This document shows positions 54,682 through 63,386 of a DNA stretch of 64,000 nt, piece after piece (positions within the stretch are counted from its first letter, which is position 1; the number at the start of each line of letters is the position of its first letter). The translations under genes were made by a program, and so were the position numbers. Under the pieces are notes generated by a model that ran no database searches, had not been told where the DNA came from, and saw only the letters and a program-made list of their open reading frames with translations. This DNA is from Polynucleobacter sp. JS-JIR-II-50 (GTDB lineage: Bacteria > Pseudomonadota > Gammaproteobacteria > Burkholderiales > Burkholderiaceae): positions 1,881,948 to 1,945,947 of the forward strand of contig NZ_CP061307.1 in NCBI RefSeq assembly GCF_018687895.1. The letters are read 5' to 3'.

Positions 54682-55536
54682 TTACATCCAGTAAACAGCG
54701 ATGTACAAGCCAAGCCAGACAACGTCAACAAAGTGCCAATACCAAGCAGCGCCTTCAAAAGCAAAGTGGTGTTTAGCAGTAAAGTCGCCACGAATCATAC
54801 GGCGCAATACGATCGCCAACATGGTGCCACCAAGGAATACGTGGAAGCCATGAAAGCCAGTCAACATAAAGAATGTAGAGCCGTAGATACCTGATGTGAG
54901 CTTTAAATTGAGCTCATGGTAAGCATGGTAGTACTCGTATCCTTGGAAGCACAAGAAGATGAAGCCCAAGCCAACAGTTGCAGCCAAGCCAGTAATGGCC
55001 TTCTTCATGTGGTTCGCTACCAATGCATGGTGAGCAATAGTAATAGTGACGCCAGAGCTCAACAACAGCAATGTGTTGATGGTTGGAATCGGCCATGGAC
55101 CCATAGTGGTGAACTTCTCAACCAATCCAGCAGGACCATCATTTGGCCACACAGCCTGGAAATTAGGCCAAAGTAATTTGCTCGTAACGTCGCCCATCCA
55201 AGGCATTGCAATATTGCGTGCGTAAAAGAGGGCTGCAAAGAAAGCGCCAAAGAACATGATTTCTGAGAAGATGAACCAAGCCATTGACCAGCGATAAGAG
55301 ATGTCAACGTTGATGCCATTCTTACCAGCATTGGATTCAGCAATCGTATCGCCGAACCAGTGATAGAGTACAAATAGAACCCATGCCACACCAACTAAGC
55401 TTAGGGCGCCGCCCCAAGAAGTGTGATTTACCCAGCCAGACATACCAGCGCCAAATGCAATTAAGCCGACGGCGGCCATGGCAGGATGCCTAGATAGTCC
55501 AGGGACGAAATAGTATGGGGTTGAATTGGATGACAT
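54682..55536 (-). CDS. ctaE: Cytochrome c oxidase subunit III
   Basis: Subunit III stabilises the proton-pumping oxidase. The 284-residue protein has about seven membrane helices, YYFVPGLSRHPAMAAVG at the start, SEIMFFGAFFAALFYA, and the C-terminal GFHGFHVFLGGTMLAIVLRRMIRGDF and AAWYWHFVDVVWLGLY, all strongly conserved. The frame could start at TTG 55554, but the ATG at 55536 has AGAGAG upstream. It is the last gene of the cta operon. Confidence 0.96.
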   Translation of the reverse strand: MSSNSTPYYFVPGLSRHPAMAAVGLIAFGAGMSGWVNHTSWGGALSLVGVAWVLFVLYHWFGDTIAESNAGKNGINVDISYRWSMAWFIFSEIMFFGAFFAALFYARNIAMPWMGDVTSKLLWPNFQAVWPNDGPAGLVEKFTTMGPWPIPTINTLLLLSSGVTITIAHHALVANHMKKAITGLAATVGLGFIFLCFQGYEYYHAYHELNLKLTSGIYGSTFFMLTGFHGFHVFLGGTMLAIVLRRMIRGDFTAKHHFAFEGAAWYWHFVDVVWLGLYIAVYWM

Positions 55537-55565
55537 CTTATTCTCTCTATTCAATCAAAAAATAA

Positions 55566-55760
55566 TCAATGGGACACAACTGCTTTCACTATCAACAGGA
55601 GAACACCCATAAAAATCAAGGCGCCAACAACACCTGCAATGATAATGTGAACAAAACTGAGTGAAGCTACATCTTCCTGCAAACCTGATTGTTTACGCAC
55701 CCCCAAAAAGCCCCACATCACGGCTTTCATAGACTGCATAAAACTACTTTTTTTCTTCAC
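55566..55760 (-). CDS. DUF2970 small membrane protein
   Basis: The 64-residue protein has an N-terminal segment with MKAVMWGFLGVRKQSGLQEDV and one hydrophobic helix (about 36-60). This is the DUF2970 pattern, typical of genes between ctaG and ctaE in beta-proteobacteria. Function unknown. It starts at GTG and overlaps the ctaG stop (GTGA). Confidence 0.8.
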   Translation of the reverse strand: MKKKSSFMQSMKAVMWGFLGVRKQSGLQEDVASLSFVHIIIAGVVGALIFMGVLLLIVKAVVSH

Positions 55761-56347
55761 GACACCACCTTTGACTTTGGTGCAGGTGGTGTACCACCCA
55801 TGCCCAGCTCAAAGAAGGTATACGACAAAGTAATAGTTTTCACATCGTCCGGTAAACCCGCATCGATCACAAAAACTACCGGCATCTTCTTTGTTTCATT
55901 TGCCGCTAGTGTCTGCTCCTGAAAACAAAAACACTCTAACTTTGTAAAAAACTCTGTTGCGCTTTTAGGCGCATAGCTTGGTATTGCCTGTGCTCGCACT
56001 GGGCGATTCTGATTATTAGTGACCTCATAAACAATCTCAGTCATTTCACCAGGGTGCACCTCTAAAAAATTCTTAACCGGTTTGAAAGTAAACGGGCCAC
56101 GACTATTGGAGTCAAACTCAATCGTCACTGTACGAGCGTAGTTAACCTGGGTATTACCAACCCTATTTGGGCTGAAGGCTCTGACACCATAGTCATTTTT
56201 GCTCGTTACAACATTAATCCCAGTAACCTCACACAAGGCTTTGTACATTGGGACTAGTGCGTAACCAAATCCAAACATCATTACCGCTGCAATTAAGAGC
56301 TTTAATAAAATCTGGCGATTCAGTGATTGAGTTGAAACCATCGTCAT
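55757..56347 (-). CDS. ctaG: Cytochrome c oxidase assembly protein CtaG (copper chaperone)
   Basis: CtaG (Cox11 family) supplies copper to the CuB site. One N-terminal membrane helix (about 11-30) is followed by a periplasmic domain with YKALCEVTGIN, NRPVRAQAIPSYAPKSA and the copper-binding pair in FTKLECFCFQEQTL near residue 135. The length of 196 residues is normal. It is seven bases downstream of the small cox gene. Confidence 0.95.
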   Translation of the reverse strand: MTMVSTQSLNRQILLKLLIAAVMMFGFGYALVPMYKALCEVTGINVVTSKNDYGVRAFSPNRVGNTQVNYARTVTIEFDSNSRGPFTFKPVKNFLEVHPGEMTEIVYEVTNNQNRPVRAQAIPSYAPKSATEFFTKLECFCFQEQTLAANETKKMPVVFVIDAGLPDDVKTITLSYTFFELGMGGTPPAPKSKVVS

Positions 56348-56354
56348 CGCGGGA

Positions 56355-56486
56355 TTAACCCAACATACTCCGTTTAATCACAATACCAATAAAAAATACC
56401 AATACAACACTCAAAAGAATGAAGCCCATCCTGCGATTATTCGCAGCAAGGGCTTGCTTCTCTGACGACTTAAATTCCTGCTTCAC
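56355..56486 (-). CDS. Small cytochrome oxidase-associated membrane protein, 43 residues
   Basis: A GTG at 56486 opens a 43-residue frame that overlaps the end of ctaD by 17 bases. It has a basic N-terminus and one hydrophobic helix (about 23-38, MGFILLSVVLVFFIGIVI), ending KRSMLG. Small single-helix proteins occur at this place between ctaD and ctaG in many beta-proteobacteria. A longer open frame to 56570 is only a shadow of ctaD. Its function is unknown. Confidence 0.7.
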   Translation of the reverse strand: MKQEFKSSEKQALAANNRRMGFILLSVVLVFFIGIVIKRSMLG

Positions 56487-58089
56487 GCATTTGCTCTGCA
56501 CTAGGCGGAGTTTCAAAAGTGTGATGTGGCGCTGGAGAAGGAATAGTCCACTCCAAACCTTTAGCTCCATCCCATGGCTTCATCGGTGCTTTTTCACCTT
56601 GGCCACGATATGCAGGAAGCACAACGAAGAACAAGAAATAAACCTGCGACAAGCCAAAGCCCAATGCGCCGATTGAAGCAACCATATTGAAATCAGCAAA
56701 CTGAGTAGGGTAATCGGCATAACGACGTGGCATACCCGCTAAGCCCAAGAAGTGCATTGGGAAGAATGTGATGTTAAAGAAAATCATGGAAGTCCAAAAA
56801 TGGATCTTGCCGCGAGTTTCATTGGCCATAAAGCCGGTCCACTTAGGACACCAGTAGTAGAAGCCTGCGAACATGGCAAACAATGAGCCCGCTACCAAAA
56901 CATAGTGGAAGTGAGCAACGACGTAGTAAGTATCCTGAACACCAATATCAATTGGTGCCATTGCCAAGATCAAACCAGTAAAGCCGCCCATGGTGAAAAC
57001 GAAGATAAAGCCGATAGCCCACAACATTGGAGTTTCGAAAGTCATCGAACCCTTCCACATTGTTGCAACCCAGTTAAAAATCTTCACGCCAGTTGGAACA
57101 GCGATCAACATTGTTGCGTACATGAAGAACAGCTGGCCAGTTACAGGCATACCAGTTGCAAACATGTGGTGAGCCCAAACGATGAATGACAAGATCGCAA
57201 TCGATGCGGTTGCATAAACCATTGAGCTGTAGCCAAACAATGTTTTTCTGGAGAATGTTGGAATGATTTCACTGACGATTCCGAATGCAGGAAGAATCAT
57301 GATGTAAACCTCTGGGTGACCAAAGAACCAGAAAATATGCTGGAACATGATTGGGTCGCCACCGCCAACTGCAGAGAAGAATGAGGTACCGAAATGACGG
57401 TCAGTCAGAACCATGGTGATTGCGCCAGCCAATACAGGCATCACAGCAATCAACAAATAAGCAGTAATTAACCAAGTCCAGCAGAACATTGGCATCTTCA
57501 TCAAAGTCATGCCAGGAGCGCGCATATTCAAGATGGTCACGATGATGTTGATCGAACCCATGATGGAAGAGGCGCCCAATAAATGCAGAGCAAAAATAGC
57601 CATGTCCATGCCAGGACCCATTTGTGAGGTCAACGGAGCATAGATAGTCCAACCACCTGATGGAGCGCCGCCAGGAACTAGGAATGAACTGAACAACAGG
57701 CTTGCAGCCACCGGAAGGATCCAGAAGCTAAAGTTATTCATACGAGCAAACGCCATATCGGATGCGCCAATTTGCAAAGGCACCATCCAGTTTGCGAAGC
57801 CAACGAACGCCGGCATGATCGCGCCGAACACCATTACCAAACCATGCATGGTGGTTAGCTGATTAAAGAACTCAGGACGGAAGAACTGCAAACCCGGCTG
57901 GAACAATTCCAGACGAATTCCCAACGCCATCATGCCGCCAGCTAACAAGCTAACAAACGAGAAGATCAAATACATCGTGCCGATGTCTTTGTGGTTGGTT
58001 GCAAACAACCAACGACGCCATCCGTGTGGCGTGTGATCATCATGCGCGTGATCGTGTGCGTGGTCGTGGGTAGTGGAGACTGTGCTCAT
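56470..58089 (-). CDS. ctaD: Cytochrome c oxidase subunit I
   Basis: Subunit I holds heme a and the heme a3-CuB centre. The 539-residue protein has about 12 helices. The heme a ligand region is NQLTTMHGLVMVF, the CuB site FWFFGHPEVYIMILPAFG contains the histidine cross-linked to tyrosine, WAHHMFATGMPV carries CuB histidines, and VAHFHYVLVAGS carries the heme a3 and a ligands. The histidine-rich N-terminus (about 7-20) is unusual but common in beta-proteobacterial relatives. It follows ctaC by 42 bases. Confidence 0.98.
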   Translation of the reverse strand: MSTVSTTHDHAHDHAHDDHTPHGWRRWLFATNHKDIGTMYLIFSFVSLLAGGMMALGIRLELFQPGLQFFRPEFFNQLTTMHGLVMVFGAIMPAFVGFANWMVPLQIGASDMAFARMNNFSFWILPVAASLLFSSFLVPGGAPSGGWTIYAPLTSQMGPGMDMAIFALHLLGASSIMGSINIIVTILNMRAPGMTLMKMPMFCWTWLITAYLLIAVMPVLAGAITMVLTDRHFGTSFFSAVGGGDPIMFQHIFWFFGHPEVYIMILPAFGIVSEIIPTFSRKTLFGYSSMVYATASIAILSFIVWAHHMFATGMPVTGQLFFMYATMLIAVPTGVKIFNWVATMWKGSMTFETPMLWAIGFIFVFTMGGFTGLILAMAPIDIGVQDTYYVVAHFHYVLVAGSLFAMFAGFYYWCPKWTGFMANETRGKIHFWTSMIFFNITFFPMHFLGLAGMPRRYADYPTQFADFNMVASIGALGFGLSQVYFLFFVVLPAYRGQGEKAPMKPWDGAKGLEWTIPSPAPHHTFETPPSAEQMREAGI

Positions 58090-58131
58090 GGATTACTCCG
58101 GTTTCGTTTTATCTGTATTAGTTAATCTGAT

Positions 58132-59286
58132 TTACTGGCCGCGTGCGGTAATAATTTCTTGGGTCTGAATCACTTCACCCGTTTTATTACCCCATGAATT
58201 ACGGGTATAGGTAATAACGGCTGCGATATCTCCATCGGAAAGTACGCCTGCCCACTTCGGCATTGCGTTTTTACCGTTCAGCAAAATATTAAATTGGCCT
58301 GCTTTAGGTCCATTAACCACTTTGCTGCCATCCAATGCGGGAAACGCACCAGCGCCTTTGCCATTCGGCTGGTGGCAAGCTGCACAGTTTGCTGCATAAA
58401 CTTTTGCGCCACGCTCTTTTTGCTCATCCAAGGTGTAAACCTTTGATGGGTCATCGCCGCCAGCACCCATTGCTTTTTTCTTCTCAGCAACCCAAGCGGT
58501 GTAATCCTCTGGTGAAACTACTTTCACAACGATAGGCATGAAGGCATGCTCTGCTCCACAAAGCTCAGAGCACTGACCGCGGAATGTGCCAATCTTGTCA
58601 GCTCTAAACCAGGTGTCACGAACAAAGCCTGGGATTGCATCTTGCTTTACGCCAAATGCTGGAATAGTCCAAGCATGAATAACGTCATTAGCAGTAGTAA
58701 TCAAGCGAATTTTTTTACCGACTGGCACAACCATTTCATTGTCCACTTCCATCAAATAGGTATTTGATTTTGGTGCCAAGTTGTTAATTGCTTCACGTGA
58801 TGTTGACAAGGTAGACAAGAAGCTGATGCCTTCGCCTTCGCCCTTGATGTAGTCGTAACCCCACTTCCACTGATAACCAGTGGTCTTAATAGTGATGTCA
58901 GAGTTGGTAGTGTCTTTCATCGCCACAACAGTTTTTGTTGCTGGCAATGCCATGCCGATCACGATCAAGAGTGGAATGACTGTCCAGATAATTTCAACAG
59001 TTGTACTCTCGTGGAAAGAAGCTGATTTGTGACCCAATGATTTGCGATGCTTCAAGATGGAATAGAACATCACTCCAAAAACACCAATAAAAATCAATGC
59101 ACAAATAACCAACATCATCCAATGCAACCAATGGATCTCTTGCATGATTTTGGTTGCGGGAGGCGTGAAATTCAGCTGATTAACAGCCGGGCCACCAGGC
59201 ATATTCTCTGCTGCATGAGCAAAAGCAGTGCCAAAAGCTACTGCGAAATAGAGCGAAGCCCTAGTGACTTTTCCAAATAAATTCAT
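58132..59286 (-). CDS. ctaC: Cytochrome c oxidase subunit II with fused cytochrome c domain
   Basis: The protein has a signal peptide (AVAFGTAFAHAAEN), two membrane helices (about 50-73 and 93-115), a CuA domain with FRGQCSELCGAEHAFMPIVV near residue 235, and a C-terminal cytochrome c domain with CAACHQ near 304. The 384-residue length reflects this extra domain, as in caa3-type oxidases. It is the first gene of the operon ctaC-ctaD-small cox gene-ctaG-DUF2970-ctaE. Confidence 0.97.
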   Translation of the reverse strand: MNLFGKVTRASLYFAVAFGTAFAHAAENMPGGPAVNQLNFTPPATKIMQEIHWLHWMMLVICALIFIGVFGVMFYSILKHRKSLGHKSASFHESTTVEIIWTVIPLLIVIGMALPATKTVVAMKDTTNSDITIKTTGYQWKWGYDYIKGEGEGISFLSTLSTSREAINNLAPKSNTYLMEVDNEMVVPVGKKIRLITTANDVIHAWTIPAFGVKQDAIPGFVRDTWFRADKIGTFRGQCSELCGAEHAFMPIVVKVVSPEDYTAWVAEKKKAMGAGGDDPSKVYTLDEQKERGAKVYAANCAACHQPNGKGAGAFPALDGSKVVNGPKAGQFNILLNGKNAMPKWAGVLSDGDIAAVITYTRNSWGNKTGEVIQTQEIITARGQ

Positions 59287-59374
59287 CTTATTCTCTGTTT
59301 ATTGTCGTGAGCAAAGCAGCAAAAATGCCACAAAATGCCCAAAAAACGGTCTCAAGCTAATACTTACAGCCGTG

Positions 59375-59403
59375 ATTATAGGGTTAATTAGATACAAGAA
59401 CAA
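59375..59403 (-). promoter_or_regulatory. Strong sigma-70 promoter of the cta operon
   Basis: On the minus strand TTGTTC (59403-59398), 17 bases, then TATAAT (59380-59375). The start near 59368 gives a leader of about 82 bases. A perfect palindrome GGGTTAACCC (59407-59416) stands just upstream of the -35 and may be an operator. The rest of the 179-base gap up to 59465 shows nothing else. Confidence 0.7.
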
Positions 59404-59465
59404 ACCGGGTTAACCCAGCTTGAACCAATCTTGGTCGAGGTTTAAATGATAGTAAGCACTTACAC

Positions 59466-60263
59466 TTAGGCAGAATCTGACCTAGTCTTGCGCCCAATTT
59501 GATTTAGATCAATGTAGGCGACGTTGTCCTTTGCCTTTGCAAGGCGCTTTCCGAGGGCCCACGCATGCCCATAAACCACCTCTAAGGTGATTTTTTGCGG
59601 CAAAACCTCTTTTCCAATCGCTTTGGGAGGGGTGGAATCCATCAATTTCAGCGCACTCATATCAGCCAGCAATAAAGCAGGTTTCTCGTAATCCAAAGTG
59701 AGGTACTCCATGTCCATTACAGGATCAGAAAACCGCTCACCAAGCAAGGCATCCCCCATATCGTGCATATCCCAAGGGCTTAATAAATTCTTGAGCTTTA
59801 ATTCTGAAAGATCCAAGGCGCGCAACTCTTTTCCGGTATCAGGCCCTAAATAGCTAAATGTGATTAAACCGCCCTCACGCAGTACGCGCCAACACTCCTG
59901 TAAAAAATGCTTTGGATCAGGTAAATCGTGCAATAAAAGATCGCTGAACACTAAATCAACAGAATTGTCGGGAACATTAAATCTTCCAGACGAGCTGTAA
60001 TCTTCCAAGGAGCAAGCGTTGCTCGCAAATAAAGATCGCCAATTACTCAGCGCTTTAGCACGCCACATTTGAAATCCCGAAATACCTTTTTCGGTAATGC
60101 TAAAAATGCGTGCCTTTGGATAGCTCTTAGCGAGCACATCCAAATGCTTACCAGCAAAGTCAGGCACCACCAAGATGTCTTTTACATCAAGCTTAACGAT
60201 GTCTAATTTCTGCAGCATGCGATCTGCAATTTCGTCTTGTAACCATCTAAGGGGCTGGGTCAT
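59466..60263 (-). CDS. SAM methyltransferase-like protein, BioC-related
   Basis: The fold follows BioC-type methyltransferases: N-terminal LQDEIADRMLQKLDIV, VDLVFSDLLLHDLPDPKHFLQECWRVLREGGLITFSYLGPDT, then MHDMGDALLGERFSDPVMDMEYLTL. The SAM motif I, however, reads ILVVPDFAGKHLD in place of the usual glycine-rich loop, so activity is uncertain. The frame is open to 60374. I chose the ATG at 60263 because a -10-like TATACT lies six bases before it and the longer form would run into comF. Confidence 0.7.
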   Translation of the reverse strand: MTQPLRWLQDEIADRMLQKLDIVKLDVKDILVVPDFAGKHLDVLAKSYPKARIFSITEKGISGFQMWRAKALSNWRSLFASNACSLEDYSSSGRFNVPDNSVDLVFSDLLLHDLPDPKHFLQECWRVLREGGLITFSYLGPDTGKELRALDLSELKLKNLLSPWDMHDMGDALLGERFSDPVMDMEYLTLDYEKPALLLADMSALKLMDSTPPKAIGKEVLPQKITLEVVYGHAWALGKRLAKAKDNVAYIDLNQIGRKTRSDSA

Positions 60264-60269
60264 TGGCTC

Positions 60270-60277
60270 AGTATACT
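60270..60277. promoter_or_regulatory. Shared palindromic -10 between the methyltransferase gene and comF
   Basis: AGTATACT is its own complement and contains TATACT on both strands. It is six bases before the methyltransferase ATG (60263, minus) and nine bases before the comF ATG (60287, plus). The whole gap is 23 bases. Confidence 0.5.
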
Positions 60278-60286
60278 CAGCGCCCC

Positions 60287-61030
60287 ATGCGATTTCCAGA
60301 GAACATTTTTCAATCCATTTGTGAACCGCTTTTACCCACGGCTTGCATTGCTTGTCAGGGGTTTCAAAAATCATCCCTATGCGATCGCTGTCTCACTCAA
60401 TTACGAGATGATGGCTTATTGAACTACCTATGCTGCTATCAATGTGGCATAGCACTTCAGGTTTCGGAAATTGCACAGCAACGCTGTATGCAATGCCAAA
60501 CCTTGAGACCCTACTTTGATGAAACTTATTGCTTAGATCGCTACGATGGCTTGCTACAAACTCCACTGCATGAATTGAAGTATCAAAAACGGATTACATT
60601 TGCTAATGCCCTTGGCAGAATATGGAACTTACTTCTCAGTAAAGAGCTTGAAGATATCTCCGCTGATTATTTACTACCAGTGCCGCTCAGTATTGAGAAG
60701 TTAGCACAGCGTGGTTTCAATCAAAGTTGGGAAATAGCCAAACAGATTCGGTGTGGAAGGCATATTCAAAAATCACCTTATATGCTGCAGCGCCATCATT
60801 ATGCAAAGCATCAGGCTGGAAGCACCTTGAGTAATCGTCACCTAGCCATTCAGGGAATGTTTTATGTTGAAGAGCGTTATATTCAGCAGCTCGCAAACAA
60901 GACTGTGATTGTGTTTGATGATGTGATGACAAGTGGCGCAACTCTTAATGAAATTGCGCGGGTTCTGAAGGACAATGGTGTATCTCGCGTCATTAATTGG
61001 GTAGTACTTCGAGCTGCGCGACCAATTTAA
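60287..61030 (+). CDS. comF: ComF family protein (phosphoribosyltransferase fold)
   Basis: The 247-residue protein has an N-terminal double zinc-finger-like part (CIACQGFQKSSLCDRCL, CCYQCG, QRCMQCQ) and a C-terminal PRTase domain with IVFDDVMTSGATLNEIA near residue 210. ComF-type proteins are linked to DNA uptake in competent bacteria, although many homologues are in non-competent species. The frame could start at TTG 60263, but the ATG at 60287 is the first conventional start. trmL follows after ten bases. Confidence 0.88.
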   Translation: MRFPENIFQSICEPLLPTACIACQGFQKSSLCDRCLTQLRDDGLLNYLCCYQCGIALQVSEIAQQRCMQCQTLRPYFDETYCLDRYDGLLQTPLHELKYQKRITFANALGRIWNLLLSKELEDISADYLLPVPLSIEKLAQRGFNQSWEIAKQIRCGRHIQKSPYMLQRHHYAKHQAGSTLSNRHLAIQGMFYVEERYIQQLANKTVIVFDDVMTSGATLNEIARVLKDNGVSRVINWVVLRAARPI

Positions 61031-61040
61031 AGAGTGTCAC

Positions 61041-61511
61041 ATGTTTAATATCGTTTTATTTGAACCAGAAATCCCGCCTAATACAGGCAACATTATTCGT
61101 TTGTGTGCAAACACTGGCGCGAAGCTGCATTTAATTGAGCCCCTTGGATTTCCAATGGAAGATGCTAAGTTGCGTAGAGCGGGCCTAGACTATCACGAGT
61201 TTGCTCGCGTCAAAGTACACAAAAATTGGGCGCAGTTTTTAAAGGATGAGCAGCCCGACCCTCAACATCTCTTTGCATTGACTACCAAGGGCTCAGGAAA
61301 GTTTCATGAAGGTAAATACACGCCCGATGATTACTTTGTATTTGGCTCTGAAACTAAAGGCATTACAGATGAAGTCAGGGACTCCATTCCGATTGAGAAT
61401 CGTATGCGCCTAGCGATGCAAGATAGTAGTCGCAGTCTGAATCTATCAAATACTGTAGCAATCGTAGTGTATGAAGCATGGCGGCAAAATGGCCTTGCTG
61501 GTGGCCAATAA
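61041..61511 (+). CDS. trmL: tRNA (cytidine(34)-2'-O)-methyltransferase
   Basis: TrmL methylates the wobble base of tRNA-Leu isoacceptors. This is a small SPOUT protein of 156 residues with NIVLFEPEIPPNTGNIIRLCANTGAKLHLIEPLGF at the start, FVFGSETKGI and MRLAMQDSSRSLNLSNTVAIVVYEAWRQ at the end (the trefoil knot). It is cotranscribed with comF and converges on gpsA. Confidence 0.96.
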   Translation: MFNIVLFEPEIPPNTGNIIRLCANTGAKLHLIEPLGFPMEDAKLRRAGLDYHEFARVKVHKNWAQFLKDEQPDPQHLFALTTKGSGKFHEGKYTPDDYFVFGSETKGITDEVRDSIPIENRMRLAMQDSSRSLNLSNTVAIVVYEAWRQNGLAGGQ

Positions 61512-61533
61512 CAAATTGACCCAAATACTGTAA

Positions 61534-62556
61534 TTACGATTCGATTTTAGGATCGCGCCCCATGAGCTTTTTAACAGCATCATGCGGCTTCAATTTTCCG
61601 GAGAGCACTTCACCCATCATCGTAGTAATAGGCATCTCAACCCCTAGGCGTTTTGCCAAGTCGCCAACCGCCTCTGCACAAAGCACACCCTCAGCAACGT
61701 GACCAAGACTGGCAAGAACCTCAGCCAGCGACTTACCAGCAGCAAGCTCAAGACCAACGCGCCGATTACGCGATAGATCTCCAGTGGCAGTCAAGATCAA
61801 GTCTCCAACCCCAGTTAGACCCATGCAAGTTTCGGGTTTACCACCGGCAGCCTTCACAATGCGCATCATCTCTGCTAAACCGCGCGTGAGAACAGCGGCG
61901 CGTGCATTCAAACCCAAATCTAAGCCGTCACCAATACCTGCAGCAATAGCCAAGACATTCTTAATAGCGCCGCCCAACTCCACACCAATTAAATCATCGC
62001 TTGAATACACCCGCATATTCCCGTGATGGAAAGCGGCCTGCACTACTTCACATAACTTGGGAGATTTGCTAGCAACGGTTAAAGCGCAAGGCATGCCCTC
62101 ACCAACCTCACGCGCAAAGCTTGGGCCAGATAAGGCGCCATAAGAATGCGTTATTCCATGAGAATGCATCTTGCTCTCGCGCTCCACTACCTGGTGAGGC
62201 AATAAGGCAGTAATAGGCTCAAGACCTTTGCAGAGCCAAATAATATTAAGTGGGCGCTCAGCAATCTTTAAGGCTTGGGCGATTGTTTCTGAAAGTCCCG
62301 ACATTGGTGTAGCAATGACCAATAAATCATCGCTAGAAAGTCTTTTGACAGCAGCAGAAAAATCACTCTCAAACTTGAGGCTTGCAGGCAACTGAATCCC
62401 TGAAAGATAAGCACGATTTTCAGCGCTCTCTTCGATTTCTTTTAACTGTTGTTTACTACGAGACCATAAAACAACATCGCCCTCTTGGAGAAAGCGAGCT
62501 GCTTGTGCAGCCATCGCCGTTCCCCAGGCACCAGCACCAAGCAGTGTCACTTTCAT
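61534..62556 (-). CDS. gpsA: Glycerol-3-phosphate dehydrogenase [NAD(P)+]
   Basis: GpsA makes glycerol-3-phosphate for phospholipids. The Rossmann start VTLLGAGAWGTAMAAQAA, LCKGLEP, ALSGPSFAREVGEGMPCAL, the catalytic lysine region ELGGAIKNVLAIAAGIGDGL and the C-terminal SRNRRVG are present. The length of 340 residues is normal. It follows secB by 24 bases in a minus-strand operon. Confidence 0.97.
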   Translation of the reverse strand: MKVTLLGAGAWGTAMAAQAARFLQEGDVVLWSRSKQQLKEIEESAENRAYLSGIQLPASLKFESDFSAAVKRLSSDDLLVIATPMSGLSETIAQALKIAERPLNIIWLCKGLEPITALLPHQVVERESKMHSHGITHSYGALSGPSFAREVGEGMPCALTVASKSPKLCEVVQAAFHHGNMRVYSSDDLIGVELGGAIKNVLAIAAGIGDGLDLGLNARAAVLTRGLAEMMRIVKAAGGKPETCMGLTGVGDLILTATGDLSRNRRVGLELAAGKSLAEVLASLGHVAEGVLCAEAVGDLAKRLGVEMPITTMMGEVLSGKLKPHDAVKKLMGRDPKIES

Positions 62557-62580
62557 GATCTGTGGGCTTGCTCGTTGAGC

Positions 62581-63093
62581 TTAGTGAGGCTTGCTCTCAG
62601 CCGCGGCACCATCCTTAGCAGCAGCTTCTTGTTGAGCTTGCATCAAACGATGTTCGTACATGCCGTGGAAATTAATCTCATTCAAATGAATTGGCTGAAA
62701 GCCTGCGCGACTAATAATATCGGCGATATTTGAACGCAAATACGGATATAAAATCGTTGGGCAAGCAATACCAAGCATTGGATCGATTTGCTCAACAGGA
62801 ATGTTGCTAAATTCAAAGATACCGGCTTGTTTTGCCTCTACCAAGAATAGTACTTTGGTATCGACTTTAGCAGTCACAGTAGAGCTGAGGGCTACCTCAA
62901 AGATCCCTTCGCTTAAGGGTGCAACGGAGATATCAATCTCAACCTGCACTTGTGGCTCAGACGCAACCAACAAAATCTGCGGAGCATTTGGTTGCTCAAG
63001 GGATACATCTTTTAAGTAAATTCGCTGAATACGAAATCCAGGTTCCTTAACTTGGTCGGCGCTTATCTGCGGTGCTGGAGATTGTTCAGTCAT
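62581..63093 (-). CDS. secB: Protein-export chaperone SecB
   Basis: SecB holds precursor proteins unfolded for SecA. The 170-residue protein has [21 protein letters not shown] at the start, VFEI-like strand segments with FEFSNIP, and [36 protein letters not shown], all diagnostic. It is in the operon rhodanese-grxC-secB-gpsA. Confidence 0.97.
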   Translation of the reverse strand: MTEQSPAPQISADQVKEPGFRIQRIYLKDVSLEQPNAPQILLVASEPQVQVEIDISVAPLSEGIFEVALSSTVTAKVDTKVLFLVEAKQAGIFEFSNIPVEQIDPMLGIACPTILYPYLRSNIADIISRAGFQPIHLNEINFHGMYEHRLMQAQQEAAAKDGAAAESKPH

Positions 63094-63121
63094 TGCTAAC
63101 TTTCATTGTATGTTTAATCTA

Positions 63122-63376
63122 TTAAGCTAATAAGGGATCAAGCTTTCCAGCGCGATCTAATGCCACTAAGTCGTCATAACCGCCAACATGCGTGTCACCA
63201 ATATAGATTTGTGGAACAGTGCGACGGCCAGTGCGCGTCATCATCACTTCACGCTGCGCTGGATCACGATCAATCAAAATCTTTTCGAGATTGGCAACGC
63301 CTTTTTTAGTCAGCAACTTTTCTGCCATGACGCAGTAAGGGCAAACTTGGGTGCTATACATTGTTACTGGAGGCAT
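63122..63376 (-). CDS. grxC: Glutaredoxin 3
   Basis: Grx3 reduces disulfides with glutathione. The 84-residue protein has the active site QVCPYCVMAEKLL at residues 10-22, with the CPYC motif, and TVPQIYIGDTHVGGYDDLVAL. Its neighbours secB and the rhodanese gene are 28 and 10 bases away. Confidence 0.96.
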   Translation of the reverse strand: MPPVTMYSTQVCPYCVMAEKLLTKKGVANLEKILIDRDPAQREVMMTRTGRRTVPQIYIGDTHVGGYDDLVALDRAGKLDPLLA

Positions 63377-63386
63377 CGATTTCTCC

